A stretch of 17,604 nt of DNA from an uncultured Cytophagaceae bacterium (GTDB lineage Bacteria; Bacteroidota; Bacteroidia; Cytophagales; Spirosomataceae): NCBI GenBank assembly GCA_903837305.1, contig CAILUB010000027.1:1-17604 (forward strand). The letters are read 5' to 3'. Shown in pieces: positions 8,401 through 14,349 of the stretch. The notes under the pieces are model-generated. The model did no database searches. It saw nothing but the letters and a program-made list of their open reading frames with translations, and had not been told where the DNA came from. Each line of letters begins with the position of its first letter. Positions within the stretch are counted from its first letter, which is position 1. A program made the position numbers and the translations under genes.

Positions 8401-9525
8401 CACTTTCGCATAGTGTTTGCCTAGGCGGCTAAAGGAAATCAATTCTGTTTGTGGGTCGTAGTCCAAAAATCCATTTTGGATAAACTCCATAAAGCCTTCT
8501 TTAATGCTCTCCTGAGAACGATTCGTGTAAAAGGCGATTTCACTCAACGTCGCCGCCATCTTTTTTTTCTCCACAAAATGCGAGTAAATAATGCGGAGTG
8601 GATTGTAGGGCAGCATTCTTTGAATCCGACGTACCCTCTCAGGATCATAATAGCCAAATGATTCGACCCACACCGGTACAATGTTTTTTGCCGAAAGTCG
8701 ATAGAAGTCTATCTTATTTTCTGGTATCCGAATAATGGCTAAGTCAGCCGCAATACTTAGCTTGTGAGCAGCGTCATCAAACCGTATTTGGGATACGTTG
8801 CCTTCTAGATTTTTTAGGTGAATCGACTGGTCCTGTTTAAACCATTGGACCCGCACATGTTGATGAGTTAAGGAGTCCACCTCATTCCATTTACTTTTCC
8901 ATTTTGCCTCCGGAAGCTCCACTAAACTATCGCCCGTAATCCAGATCTGCTTCCCACTAAAATTAGCCACCTCTTTACTATCCTTACTGAACTTCAGGTG
9001 GGCTGTAGACCCACCATCTTTAGCCATTAGCCCTCTTTTCTGATCCTTGATGGTAAAAATGCCTGTCGCTTTCCACGATTCCTCTTCTAGTATCTCCTCT
9101 TGCGCTGAAATAAATTCATAGCTAGGATTTTTCTTTTTTAAATAAATGGCCCCTTTCCCTGCAATCGACTGGGTGCCTTTGTCCACCCAATTAGACTCCA
9201 AGACAGAGAATAAGCCCTTGTAAAGATTTATTTCAAATGATTTAATTTCCCAATAAGAGGATTGAAAACCTGTTTCTAACCGAATGTTCTTCCCCGTTGC
9301 TACTCGCTTTTTCGCATTCCAACTAAACTCAGAAGGCTGAAAAAGTAAACTGTCGGCTCCAGATTTATACAACACAGCAGGATTTTGCCAAGTGTCGGTA
9401 CCTTTTTTTTCTCCTGTGACCTTTATTTGATAAGGCCCCGCTGCCAGAACAGTCGTTTCCATTTGTGCCCTACTAAGAAAGGGGAGCACTAACAGGAGCA
9501 GACAATAGAGGCGGGTAAAATTCAT
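5485..9525 (-). CDS. Giant exported beta-rich protein of unknown function, possibly OstA/LptA-like
   Basis: I do not recognise a named family. The product is 1346 residues from the chosen ATG at 9525, which begins a clear signal peptide (MNFTRLYCLLLLVLPFLSRAQ) with cleavage near residue 20. Longer in-frame starts would place 62 extra residues before the signal and overlap kdsC, so I rejected them. Most of the mature protein is alternating short beta strands rich in G/D turns, such as GRLELDSLTL and EVELEGKMVIHGKKLNGDG. This resembles repeated jelly-roll folds of the OstA/LptA kind; that is a judgement by eye. Residues about 295-375 are different: helical, and resembling a winged helix. The C-terminus is a Lys/Pro-rich tail (PVKKAPVKKEPVKTKP). 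No C-terminal sorting domain or lipobox is seen. It is divergent from kdsC and overlaps the PlsC-like gene by 11 bases. Envelope or LPS assembly is a hypothesis. Confidence 0.75.
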   Translation of the reverse strand: MNFTRLYCLLLLVLPFLSRAQMETTVLAAGPYQIKVTGEKKGTDTWQNPAVLYKSGADSLLFQPSEFSWNAKKRVATGKNIRLETGFQSSYWEIKSFEINLYKGLFSVLESNWVDKGTQSIAGKGAIYLKKKNPSYEFISAQEEILEEESWKATGIFTIKDQKRGLMAKDGGSTAHLKFSKDSKEVANFSGKQIWITGDSLVELPEAKWKSKWNEVDSLTHQHVRVQWFKQDQSIHLKNLEGNVSQIRFDDAAHKLSIAADLAIIRIPENKIDFYRLSAKNIVPVWVESFGYYDPERVRRIQRMLPYNPLRIIYSHFVEKKKMAATLSEIAFYTNRSQESIKEGFMEFIQNGFLDYDPQTELISFSRLGKHYAKVQYEDKDFDKFYVESIANYIIGDSASVTFDLEPKYLKVRGINEIMVSDSLRARLFPSDNQVLFKQGRDFQFKGLIEIGNYRFRAQRYDFTFDKYVIEFPKLDSMTFLPKFKDGKIAAKEAGGRFKYQDGSIILSPENDKAGRLGVAAYPKFIAPKGVTVFFDEKWRLNGAYDTNFYFKSGRLELDSLTLKQPIFPGDFYSKNSVFPPLKVTLKLREDYTFGFNYRKESPLPIYQNRAKFLTKEDLILDKLGLHSVGEFQKGDLKSITEKAVFYPDSLKAFSSSTLLAPTKNSNFPAFTVGENYLTWAPDSDSLSIKPSKNRFKLFANAEVELEGKMVIHGKKLNGDGLLTQGESNTKSDQFDFTKEGWIANPGTFRLGKLQGIYKPDVEASEVKVTSIIAKNLIKLNPLNEQQWVHFPNLYVRSILPKETQIDLKAQTVKLVGNRFQIIQMNTDSSQKFEIPIESTSAIYSIKDYSLELEGVEKFKIGPALVSPAKGKLVFLRGGNYKPFSKARALLDTVNKRHLIKNLDVKSANVYEWKGGTADYLLSRSPGDTLAIPLKNFSFESNVITAQAYFSEKVPLKIGEFQEFKGDISLKSNTPNLEFQGSIRPLLGTLKFNTAWIPLNNKGDIPRLKINKELKDELNRPVTAGIYVNASNKLYPTFLGPMSDEDDPVLFNAEGEVTESKTKFEVKGVETNMVLDLVKRRVEAKGPVRFFSDNKFVKSQGAISMSVDSLRPRINSWLSLQFPIAQTVLKKMGDRILKYNLEEGLQTAAADEPDEREEYIKRAEAVLGKKIPEPMKYSMDIAHVALDKVAPEFATMINFSTVKWEWSPNLSAFYSIGDLPLVNVGPVDINATVKGFMEVIKKPSKEEFYGYWELSDDLWYYFAYFDGELGVYSSDQSFLASVREAMKTQKKGDMKVVEAAPEEKAAFIKRFTSYYKPLIPVKKAPVKKEPVKTKPATKGKEKSGGF

Positions 9526-9598
9526 TCGAAGATGAAATGGAAATATAAACGGATAAAAATACATAAAATATTCAGATATTTGGGTCAAAATAATCCCT
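9526..9598. promoter_or_regulatory. Divergent intergenic region between the giant gene and kdsC
   Basis: This 73-base, strongly A+T-rich spacer separates two outward-facing start codons and must hold or border both promoters. I find no exact TAnnTTTG in either direction. The nearest candidates are TATTTTTA on the minus strand and a TATTTGGG on the plus strand just upstream of kdsC. Shared control of the pair is possible but unproven. Confidence 0.4.
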
Positions 9599-10108
9599 AT
9601 GTCTAACGTACTTTCCCTATTCAAGGATATAAAAGCCTTCATTTTTGACATCGATGGGGTGATGACAGATGGCAATGTACACGTGCTCGAAACGGGTGAA
9701 CATTTCCGCACTTTCTACATCCGCGATGGCTATGCGCTTGAAAAAGCGCGCGAGGCAAATTTCCAAATGTGCGTCATTACAGGGGGAAGTCATCCTGGGG
9801 TGAAAAAACGTTTAGAGAACCTGAAATTTCAGCATATCTATTTCGGTTTAGGCGGTAAGGACAAGCTAGAAACCTATTTGGAATTAATGGCCAAATTAGG
9901 ACTTCAGGAAAATGAAATCCTCTACATGGGAGACGACATGGCTGACTTAAAAGTCCTGTCTCGTCCAGACATTCTGAGCACTTGCCCTGCAGATGCCATC
10001 CCTGAATTGCACCAAGTCGTCAAATACGTTTCTCCTTTCAATGGGGGTCGTGGTGCGGTGAGAGATGTGATCGAAAAAGTACTCAAACTACAAGGAAAAT
10101 GGGCTTAA
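9599..10108 (+). CDS. kdsC: 3-deoxy-D-manno-octulosonate 8-phosphate phosphatase
   Basis: KdsC removes the phosphate from Kdo-8-phosphate to give Kdo, the sugar joining lipid A to the LPS core. The 169-residue protein is a minimal C0-type HAD phosphatase, normally an oligomeric cytosolic enzyme. The nucleophile and acid/base pair are D17 and D19 in FDIDGVMTDG. Motif II is T61 in ITGG, the likely motif III lysine is K87, and motif IV is GDDMAD at 111-116. The C-terminal GGRGAVRDV (149-157) matches the E. coli KdsC tail closely and separates it from other small HAD proteins. It heads a plus-strand operon, and its last 10 bases overlap the carbonic anhydrase-like gene. No other Kdo gene lies in the window. 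Confidence 0.94.
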   Translation: MSNVLSLFKDIKAFIFDIDGVMTDGNVHVLETGEHFRTFYIRDGYALEKAREANFQMCVITGGSHPGVKKRLENLKFQHIYFGLGGKDKLETYLELMAKLGLQENEILYMGDDMADLKVLSRPDILSTCPADAIPELHQVVKYVSPFNGGRGAVRDVIEKVLKLQGKWA

Positions 10109-10620
10109 TCTTACCAGTAAAAGGGGTATCCCCCATTTTAGGAGAAGAAAATTGGGTCGCACCTAATGCCACCATTGTGGGCGATGTACAGACGGGGAAA
10201 CACTGTACGATCTGGTTTAATGCAGTCGTTCGCGGGGATGTGAATTCCATCCGAATCGGAAATTATTCTAATATACAAGACGGTGCAGTGGTCCATTGTA
10301 CTTACCAAAAAACCGTCACCACCATAGGCGATTACGTTTCTATTGCCCACAATGCGATCGTTCATGGTTGTACCATCGAAGACAATGTGCTGATAGGGAT
10401 GGGCGCAATTATCATGGACAACGCCTACATCGAAGAAGGAGCAATCATCGCAGCTGGTGCCATCGTGACACAAGGAATGCGGGTGCCGGCAGGAACCATT
10501 TATGCGGGGAATCCAGCCAAATATCTAAAAGATGTGAGCCCCGATGCAGCGGAAATTTTCAAGCGGACGGCCTATAATTATGTCGAATACGCGTCTTGGT
10601 TTTCAAATCCTACCACATGA
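10099..10620 (+). CDS. Gamma-carbonic anhydrase family hexapeptide-repeat protein
   Basis: This 173-residue left-handed beta-helix protein of the YrdA/PaaY/Cam family is normally a trimer with metal between subunits. Repeated hexapeptide turns run from about residue 20 to 135 (APNATIVGDV, IGMGAIIMDNAYIEEGAII). The expected three metal histidines are present: H66 in VVHC, and H84 and H89 in SIAHNAIVHGC. The R45-G-D47 loop (VVRGDV) is also conserved. The family binds zinc or iron, but only some members have measured CO2 hydration activity, so the reaction is unproven here. The start lies within the last 10 bases of kdsC, and the stop overlaps the next ATG as ATGA, so the three genes are probably co-translated. 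Confidence 0.92.
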   Translation: MGLILPVKGVSPILGEENWVAPNATIVGDVQTGKHCTIWFNAVVRGDVNSIRIGNYSNIQDGAVVHCTYQKTVTTIGDYVSIAHNAIVHGCTIEDNVLIGMGAIIMDNAYIEEGAIIAAGAIVTQGMRVPAGTIYAGNPAKYLKDVSPDAAEIFKRTAYNYVEYASWFSNPTT

Positions 10621-10862
10621 GTAACGACCCACTTCACGGTGTAACCTTAGAGAAAATCTTAACGGATCTAGTCGACCTATTGGGCTGGGAAGAGATGGCT
10701 CGCAAAATCCGAATTAATTGTTTTGCGAGTGATCCGAGTATTAAATCAAGTTTAACATTCTTGCGCAAGACGCCTTGGGCGAGGGCGAAGGTGGAGACGC
10801 TGTATGTTTGGAACATCAAAAAAATCGAAAAGAAAAGGGCTAGTTCGGAATCCGCAGATTAA
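10617..10862 (+). CDS. VF530-family (DUF2132) small DNA-binding protein
   Basis: This 81-residue protein matches the VF530/DUF2132 family nearly end to end: NDPLHGVTLEKILTDLVDLLGWEEMA, then the hallmark DPSIKSSLTFLRKTPWARAKVE and a basic tail (KKIEKKRASSESAD). The family is known from a Vibrio fischeri protein that binds DNA as a small helical fold; its biological role is unclear. I chose the ATG at 10617, which overlaps the preceding stop as ATGA, over a start seven codons earlier inside the carbonic anhydrase gene. Its TAA lies within a TTAA shared with the convergent transporter gene, leaving no room for a terminator. Confidence 0.9.
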   Translation: MSNDPLHGVTLEKILTDLVDLLGWEEMARKIRINCFASDPSIKSSLTFLRKTPWARAKVETLYVWNIKKIEKKRASSESAD

Positions 10863-11713
10863 TTCCGCATATTCACTAGCCAGCCAAAAATAGCTGCGGT
10901 TATAAACATAATGATGCTATAAATCACCGCTGGTATCGTCATCGTACCATTCCCTATCACATTCAAGGCTATAAAAATGGCCAAAGATCCATTGTGAATC
11001 CCGATCTCCATCCCAATAGCAATGGCTTGCTTCTTCTCTAAATTCAACAAACGCGGCAGAAAATAACCAATCGAAAGGCAGGCCACATTAAATAAAAGAC
11101 AAGCTAAGCCTACGGTTTGAATGTCGTACATCAGGTGATCGCGTTCTTTCCATCCGGCTAAAAAGATGATCAAGGCGAGGAAGATGGCCGACAAAATTTT
11201 CACTGGAGATTCTAATCGAGCGGAGAATCCAGGTGCTTTTTTTCGAATGATCATCCCAATCGAAACGGGCAAAATGACAATCAAACATACTTCTAATACT
11301 TTCGAAAATTGCAGCGGAACGTAGGTATCCTGTGCCATTAAAAGTTTCATCGAAAGATTGACGATGAAGGCAATCGAGATGACCGAGAGGATGCTATTTA
11401 AGGCAGTAAGAGTGACGTTGAGAGCTACGTCTCCTTTGGCAATATGTGAGTACAAATTCGCAGAAGGGCCTCCAGGTGCAGCGGCTAATAACATTAATCC
11501 GACCGCTAATTCAGGTGGCAAAGCGAGGGCTTTAGCGATGAAAAAGCAGATGATAGGTAAGAGTATCATCTGGGTTACGAGGCCCACGATGACGGCTTTA
11601 GGGTATTCGTATACGCGTTTGAAATCTGCGGTGGTGAGCGATAAACCTAGACCAGTCATAATGATGGCGAGGGCGACGGGCATTAAAACCACGGAAAGAA
11701 AGCTTGCTTGCAT
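10859..11713 (-). CDS. Bile acid:sodium symporter (BASS) family transporter
   Basis: This 284-residue inner-membrane protein has about nine or ten hydrophobic segments, typical of the BASS/ASBT superfamily of sodium-coupled carriers of organic anions. It has the discontinuous-helix signature APGGPSANLYSHIAKGD at 79-95 and, in the second half, MEIGIHNGSLAIFIALNV (235-252). In structurally known relatives the second motif supplies E and Q sodium ligands; here the glutamine position is H240 (E236-x3-H240-N241). The substrate is unlikely to be bile acid; small organic acids such as pyruvate or pantoate are carried by related proteins. The ATG at 11713 faces a divergent acyltransferase gene only 17 bases away, so the promoter must overlap that gene. 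The stop overlaps the convergent DUF2132 gene by four bases. Confidence 0.93.
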   Translation of the reverse strand: MQASFLSVVLMPVALAIIMTGLGLSLTTADFKRVYEYPKAVIVGLVTQMILLPIICFFIAKALALPPELAVGLMLLAAAPGGPSANLYSHIAKGDVALNVTLTALNSILSVISIAFIVNLSMKLLMAQDTYVPLQFSKVLEVCLIVILPVSIGMIIRKKAPGFSARLESPVKILSAIFLALIIFLAGWKERDHLMYDIQTVGLACLLFNVACLSIGYFLPRLLNLEKKQAIAIGMEIGIHNGSLAIFIALNVIGNGTMTIPAVIYSIIMFITAAIFGWLVNMRN

Positions 11714-11730
11714 GCGAATTTTTTTAAACC

Positions 11731-12573
11731 TTGCGAGCGATAAAATTAAAGAAATACTTGATCTTTCTATTAAAAATATTGGTTCGTTTTGCGCTGCGTA
11801 TCTTTTGCCCGTCCATCGTGGTGAAAAATGCGGAGCTGATGAATACCAAAGGACCCGTTTTATTGGTCGTTAACCACCCAGACTCGTTTTTGGACGCCGT
11901 GATTATAGGTGCTCTTTATCCTAGAAATATCAATTATTTGGCGCGAGGGGATGTATTTAGAAATCCAGTTTTCGGCTTTTTGTTAAGGCAGTTGAATATG
12001 CTTCCGGTATTTCGGCAAAGAGAAGGGAAAGAGCACCTTCACCTGAATTCTAACACCTTCCGCCAGGCGGTGGAGTGCCTCCGCAACGATGGAATTGTGT
12101 TAATTTTCATCGAAGGAATTTGTCTGAATACGCACGAATTGCAACCTTTTAAAAAGGGGGCGAGCCGTATTTTAGAAAGTGCACATGCAGAAGGGATCTT
12201 CCCGATTGTTCAGATTGCGGGAATTGGCTATTCGAGTTTTACGGCTTTTGGGAAAGGTATTCACCTGGCTTTTGAAAATATGTCGTGGCCCACGCCCATC
12301 GTGGAAGCGGCGGATCGGGTACAGTTTAATGCTTCGGTTTTCGAGAAGATGGAGCGCTTGATTGAGGTGCCGCGGCACGTGGGATTTTCGCGTGGGTTAC
12401 TTTACTATTTTGCCTTGCCATTGTATATCCCGGTGCGGGCTTTTGCCTATGCGAAGACGAAAGATTCCGTCTTTTATGACTCGGTGCTTTTTGCTTTATT
12501 GCTGTTTGCTTTCCCCGTTTATGTGGCGCTCGTGGTGACGATCGTTCTGAAGGTCAAATTGATTCTAGGCTGA
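11731..12573 (+). CDS. PlsC-like acyltransferase (glycerol-phosphate acyltransferase type) with TTG start
   Basis: This is a 280-residue membrane acyltransferase of the PlsC fold, distinct from the one at 4695-5495. Block I is NHPDSFLD at 48-55 (His49-x5-Asp55, the spacing also found in eukaryotic Gpt2-type enzymes). Block III is FIEGICLN near 126-133, which keeps Glu-Gly but lacks the usual Thr-Arg. Hydrophobic helices at about 8-25 and 245-275 suggest membrane anchoring. An in-frame TAA at 11725 and a first ATG only at codon 37 force a non-ATG start. TTG at 11731 keeps the N-terminal helix and is the best choice, with TTG at 11758 as an alternative. The 3' end overlaps the convergent alkB-like gene by 55 bases. 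Substrate unknown. Confidence 0.85.
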   Translation: MRAIKLKKYLIFLLKILVRFALRIFCPSIVVKNAELMNTKGPVLLVVNHPDSFLDAVIIGALYPRNINYLARGDVFRNPVFGFLLRQLNMLPVFRQREGKEHLHLNSNTFRQAVECLRNDGIVLIFIEGICLNTHELQPFKKGASRILESAHAEGIFPIVQIAGIGYSSFTAFGKGIHLAFENMSWPTPIVEAADRVQFNASVFEKMERLIEVPRHVGFSRGLLYYFALPLYIPVRAFAYAKTKDSVFYDSVLFALLLFAFPVYVALVVTIVLKVKLILG

Positions 12574-13139
12574 TGAATTTTTGTACTGGGCGGTAGGCGG
12601 TGTAGCCAGTGAGTTTGGGTTTCGCCCTTCATCACTAACAAACTTCCTGCTTCTAAAAAGACGTCTATTTTTTCGCCGGATTGTTTGTGCTTGAAGCAGA
12701 ATTTACGTTCTGCGCCAAAACTAAGCGAGCCTATTGCCCCATTTTTCCGCAAATCTTTTTCACCATCACTGTGCCAGGCCATCCCTTCGGAGCCGTCGTG
12801 GTATAGATTCAAAAGACAAGAATTATAGGTTTCGCCTGAGTGTTTTTCGGCGAGGTTTTTCAGGACAAGCAATTCCGGCGTCCAGGGTAAGGCCGTCTTT
12901 GTGGTATTAGAATAAGTGTACGAAAAGGGCTCTTCGCCGTACCAGGCTACCTTGCGTTTCGTGATGATGCGTTTGCCATAAATAACCGCCTCATCGTTTC
13001 GCCATTCGATGCCATTCAGTAGCGCCACAGCCATAGTGGAAGCCTCTTCTGAAGACATCAATTTTCCATAATAATGGACGATTCCGTCGCCTGGAAGCAG
13101 GTTTATGGAAGGGTCAGCAGGAAAATCGAATAGTTGCAT
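12519..13139 (-). CDS. AlkB-like 2-oxoglutarate/Fe(II) dioxygenase
   Basis: This is a 206-residue soluble dioxygenase of the AlkB family, which removes alkyl lesions from nucleic acid bases by oxidative demethylation. The iron ligands are H123 and D125 in AWHSDGE and H180 in HWLHRLP. The 2-oxoglutarate arginines are R192 and R198 in PRINLTFR. The substrate-lid region includes YGKRIITKRKVAWYG (54-68) and the conserved YNSCLLNLYHDGSEGM (105-120), as in the ALKBH2/3-like bacterial group. No adaptive-response gene such as ada is adjacent. The final residues TIVTTSAT, past the conserved core, are encoded within the 55-base antisense overlap with the acyltransferase gene. Repair of DNA versus RNA cannot be decided from the sequence. 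Confidence 0.93.
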   Translation of the reverse strand: MQLFDFPADPSINLLPGDGIVHYYGKLMSSEEASTMAVALLNGIEWRNDEAVIYGKRIITKRKVAWYGEEPFSYTYSNTTKTALPWTPELLVLKNLAEKHSGETYNSCLLNLYHDGSEGMAWHSDGEKDLRKNGAIGSLSFGAERKFCFKHKQSGEKIDVFLEAGSLLVMKGETQTHWLHRLPPSTKIHQPRINLTFRTIVTTSAT

Positions 13140-13223
13140 AGTTCGTTTTTTGGCGAGGCTATTTCTTCTTAGGAAGGGAATTTTTTGTGGTGTAAAAATA
13201 GGAAAATATCCCTAATTTGCGGC
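13140..13223. promoter_or_regulatory. Divergent intergenic region between alkB-like and pentapeptide genes
   Basis: This 84-base spacer lies between outward-facing genes. On the plus strand TAATTTGC (13213-13220) resembles a TAnnTTTG box with one base missing and lies only three bases before the ATG at 13224. A TTTTTTG run lies about 25 bases upstream, wider than the usual spacing. On the minus strand I see no good box. Promoters must be here, but I cannot place them firmly. Confidence 0.35.
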
Positions 13224-13784
13224 ATGGAAAAGCCTTATATCGTCGATCAAAAATTCGAGAAAGAAAGCATACTCGTCCTAGGCGAATACGAACATTGCGT
13301 TTTCAAAAACTGCAGCTTTGAATCAGCTGATTTTAAAAATTTTCAGTTTGTTGATTGCACCTTTGAATCCTGCAATATTAGCTTAGTCAAACTAAGCGGT
13401 GCTGCACTCCAAAAGGTTCACTTCAAAGATTGTAAAATGCAGGGCCTTCGTTTCGAGGCTTGCAACCCATTCTTATTCGAAGTTAGCTTCGATACCTGCG
13501 TCTTAAATCTGTCCTCCTTCTATCAAATCAAGGGTAAAAAGACAACATTCGATAGTTGTGCGCTGCACGAAGTCGACTTCACGGAAGCTGATTTCTCTGA
13601 AGCCTCTTTCGATGATTGCGATCTTGCAGGCGCCTTATTTGATCAAACGAATGTAAGCAAAGCGGACTTTAGAACAGCCTTCAATTACGTCATTCATCCA
13701 AGTCTGAATCAAATTAAGAAGGCGAAGTTTTCACAAGATGGATTAGCGGGTTTATTGCAGGGCTTTGACATCAGTATTTCCTAA
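13224..13784 (+). CDS. Pentapeptide-repeat protein
   Basis: This is a 186-residue protein with tandem A(D/N)LxF-like five-residue repeats, for example CVFKNCSFESADFKNFQFVD and VDFTEADFSEASFDDCDL. It is predicted to fold as a right-handed quadrilateral beta-helix. Cysteine is unusually frequent at repeat positions (FKNC, FVDC, FESC, FKDC, FDTC, FDSC, FDDC). A break near KIKGKK-like residues (about 111-116) and a C-terminal section HPSLNQIKKAKFSQDGLAGLL resemble Qnr/McbG-type proteins that mimic DNA and bind gyrase, but resistance function cannot be inferred. No signal peptide is seen, so it should be cytosolic. The ATG at 13224 is preferred to an upstream in-frame start with 13 unrelated residues. 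The GNAT gene follows after 7 bases, suggesting an operon. Confidence 0.87.
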   Translation: MEKPYIVDQKFEKESILVLGEYEHCVFKNCSFESADFKNFQFVDCTFESCNISLVKLSGAALQKVHFKDCKMQGLRFEACNPFLFEVSFDTCVLNLSSFYQIKGKKTTFDSCALHEVDFTEADFSEASFDDCDLAGALFDQTNVSKADFRTAFNYVIHPSLNQIKKAKFSQDGLAGLLQGFDISIS

Positions 13785-13791
13785 TAGGCCC

Positions 13792-14349
13792 ATGATCACA
13801 CTTCAATTAGTTACTACAGAACAGGAGATGAAAGGCGTTTTAGCTTTGCAGCAAGCTAATTTGCGTAAAAATATTACGCAAGAAGAAGCGGAGTCGCAGG
13901 GGTTTTTGATGGCGGAATATGATCTCCCTTTTTTAGAATTACTTCACAGAGCAAGTCCAAGTATCATCGCGAAGGATGGCGAAAAGGTGGTAGGTTATAG
14001 CCTGGTGGCTCTTCCAGAAACCGCACGACACCATGAATTATTAGCAGATTTAGTAGAGAATATCGAACGCTGCGTTTTCGAAAGTAAGCCCGTAGAAAAT
14101 TATGTGATTGTAGCTCAACTTTGTGTTTCGAAGGGGTATCGGGGACAGGATTTGGTCCAAAAACTCTACGGCAGTTTCCGCGATCATTATGCTAATCAAT
14201 TCACATATTGTGTCACCGACGTGGCTCAGGCGAATCACCGTTCATTAAAAGCACATCAAAAACGCGGATTTCAGGTGATTGACACCTTGGATTATGGTGG
14301 GATTGGCTGGGATATTGTGCTATGGGATTGGCATAAAAAAGCTATTTAA
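13792..14349 (+). CDS. GNAT-family N-acetyltransferase
   Basis: This 185-residue protein has the GNAT layout: an N-terminal strand-helix (MITLQLVTTEQEMKGVLALQQANL), a central KVVGYSLVAL strand, and the acetyl-CoA region VAQLCVSKGYRGQDLVQKLY followed by ANHRSLKAHQKRGFQVIDTL, the conserved motif B helix ending in a GF strand. The pyrophosphate loop is imperfect: after YRG the usual G-x-G is QDLV, so the R-x-x-G-x-G/A motif is degenerate. The substrate, small molecule or protein, is unknown. I chose the ATG at 13792; an earlier in-frame start would overlap the preceding gene. It follows the pentapeptide gene by 7 bases and ends in a TTAA shared with the convergent DUF2490 gene. Confidence 0.85.
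   Translation: MITLQLVTTEQEMKGVLALQQANLRKNITQEEAESQGFLMAEYDLPFLELLHRASPSIIAKDGEKVVGYSLVALPETARHHELLADLVENIERCVFESKPVENYVIVAQLCVSKGYRGQDLVQKLYGSFRDHYANQFTYCVTDVAQANHRSLKAHQKRGFQVIDTLDYGGIGWDIVLWDWHKKAI

Noticed and set aside
9526..9711. Extension of the giant protein by 62 residues upstream of the signal peptide
   Set aside because: The added residues overlap the kdsC coding start, look unlike protein, and would bury a clear signal peptide starting at the ATG at 9525.
10138..10473. 111-residue minus-strand open frame
   Set aside because: It is antisense to the gamma-carbonic anhydrase gene, rich in C/D/H from reverse reading, with no start context.
11358..11873. 171-residue open frame on the plus strand
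   Set aside because: It is antisense to the BASS gene and runs into the acyltransferase gene in another frame; the sequence has no family resemblance.
13224..13784. Calling the pentapeptide protein a Qnr quinolone-resistance determinant
   Set aside because: Pentapeptide repeats are widespread and mostly of unknown function. The length (186 aa) and cysteine-rich coils differ from the plasmid Qnr proteins, so only a general family call is justified.
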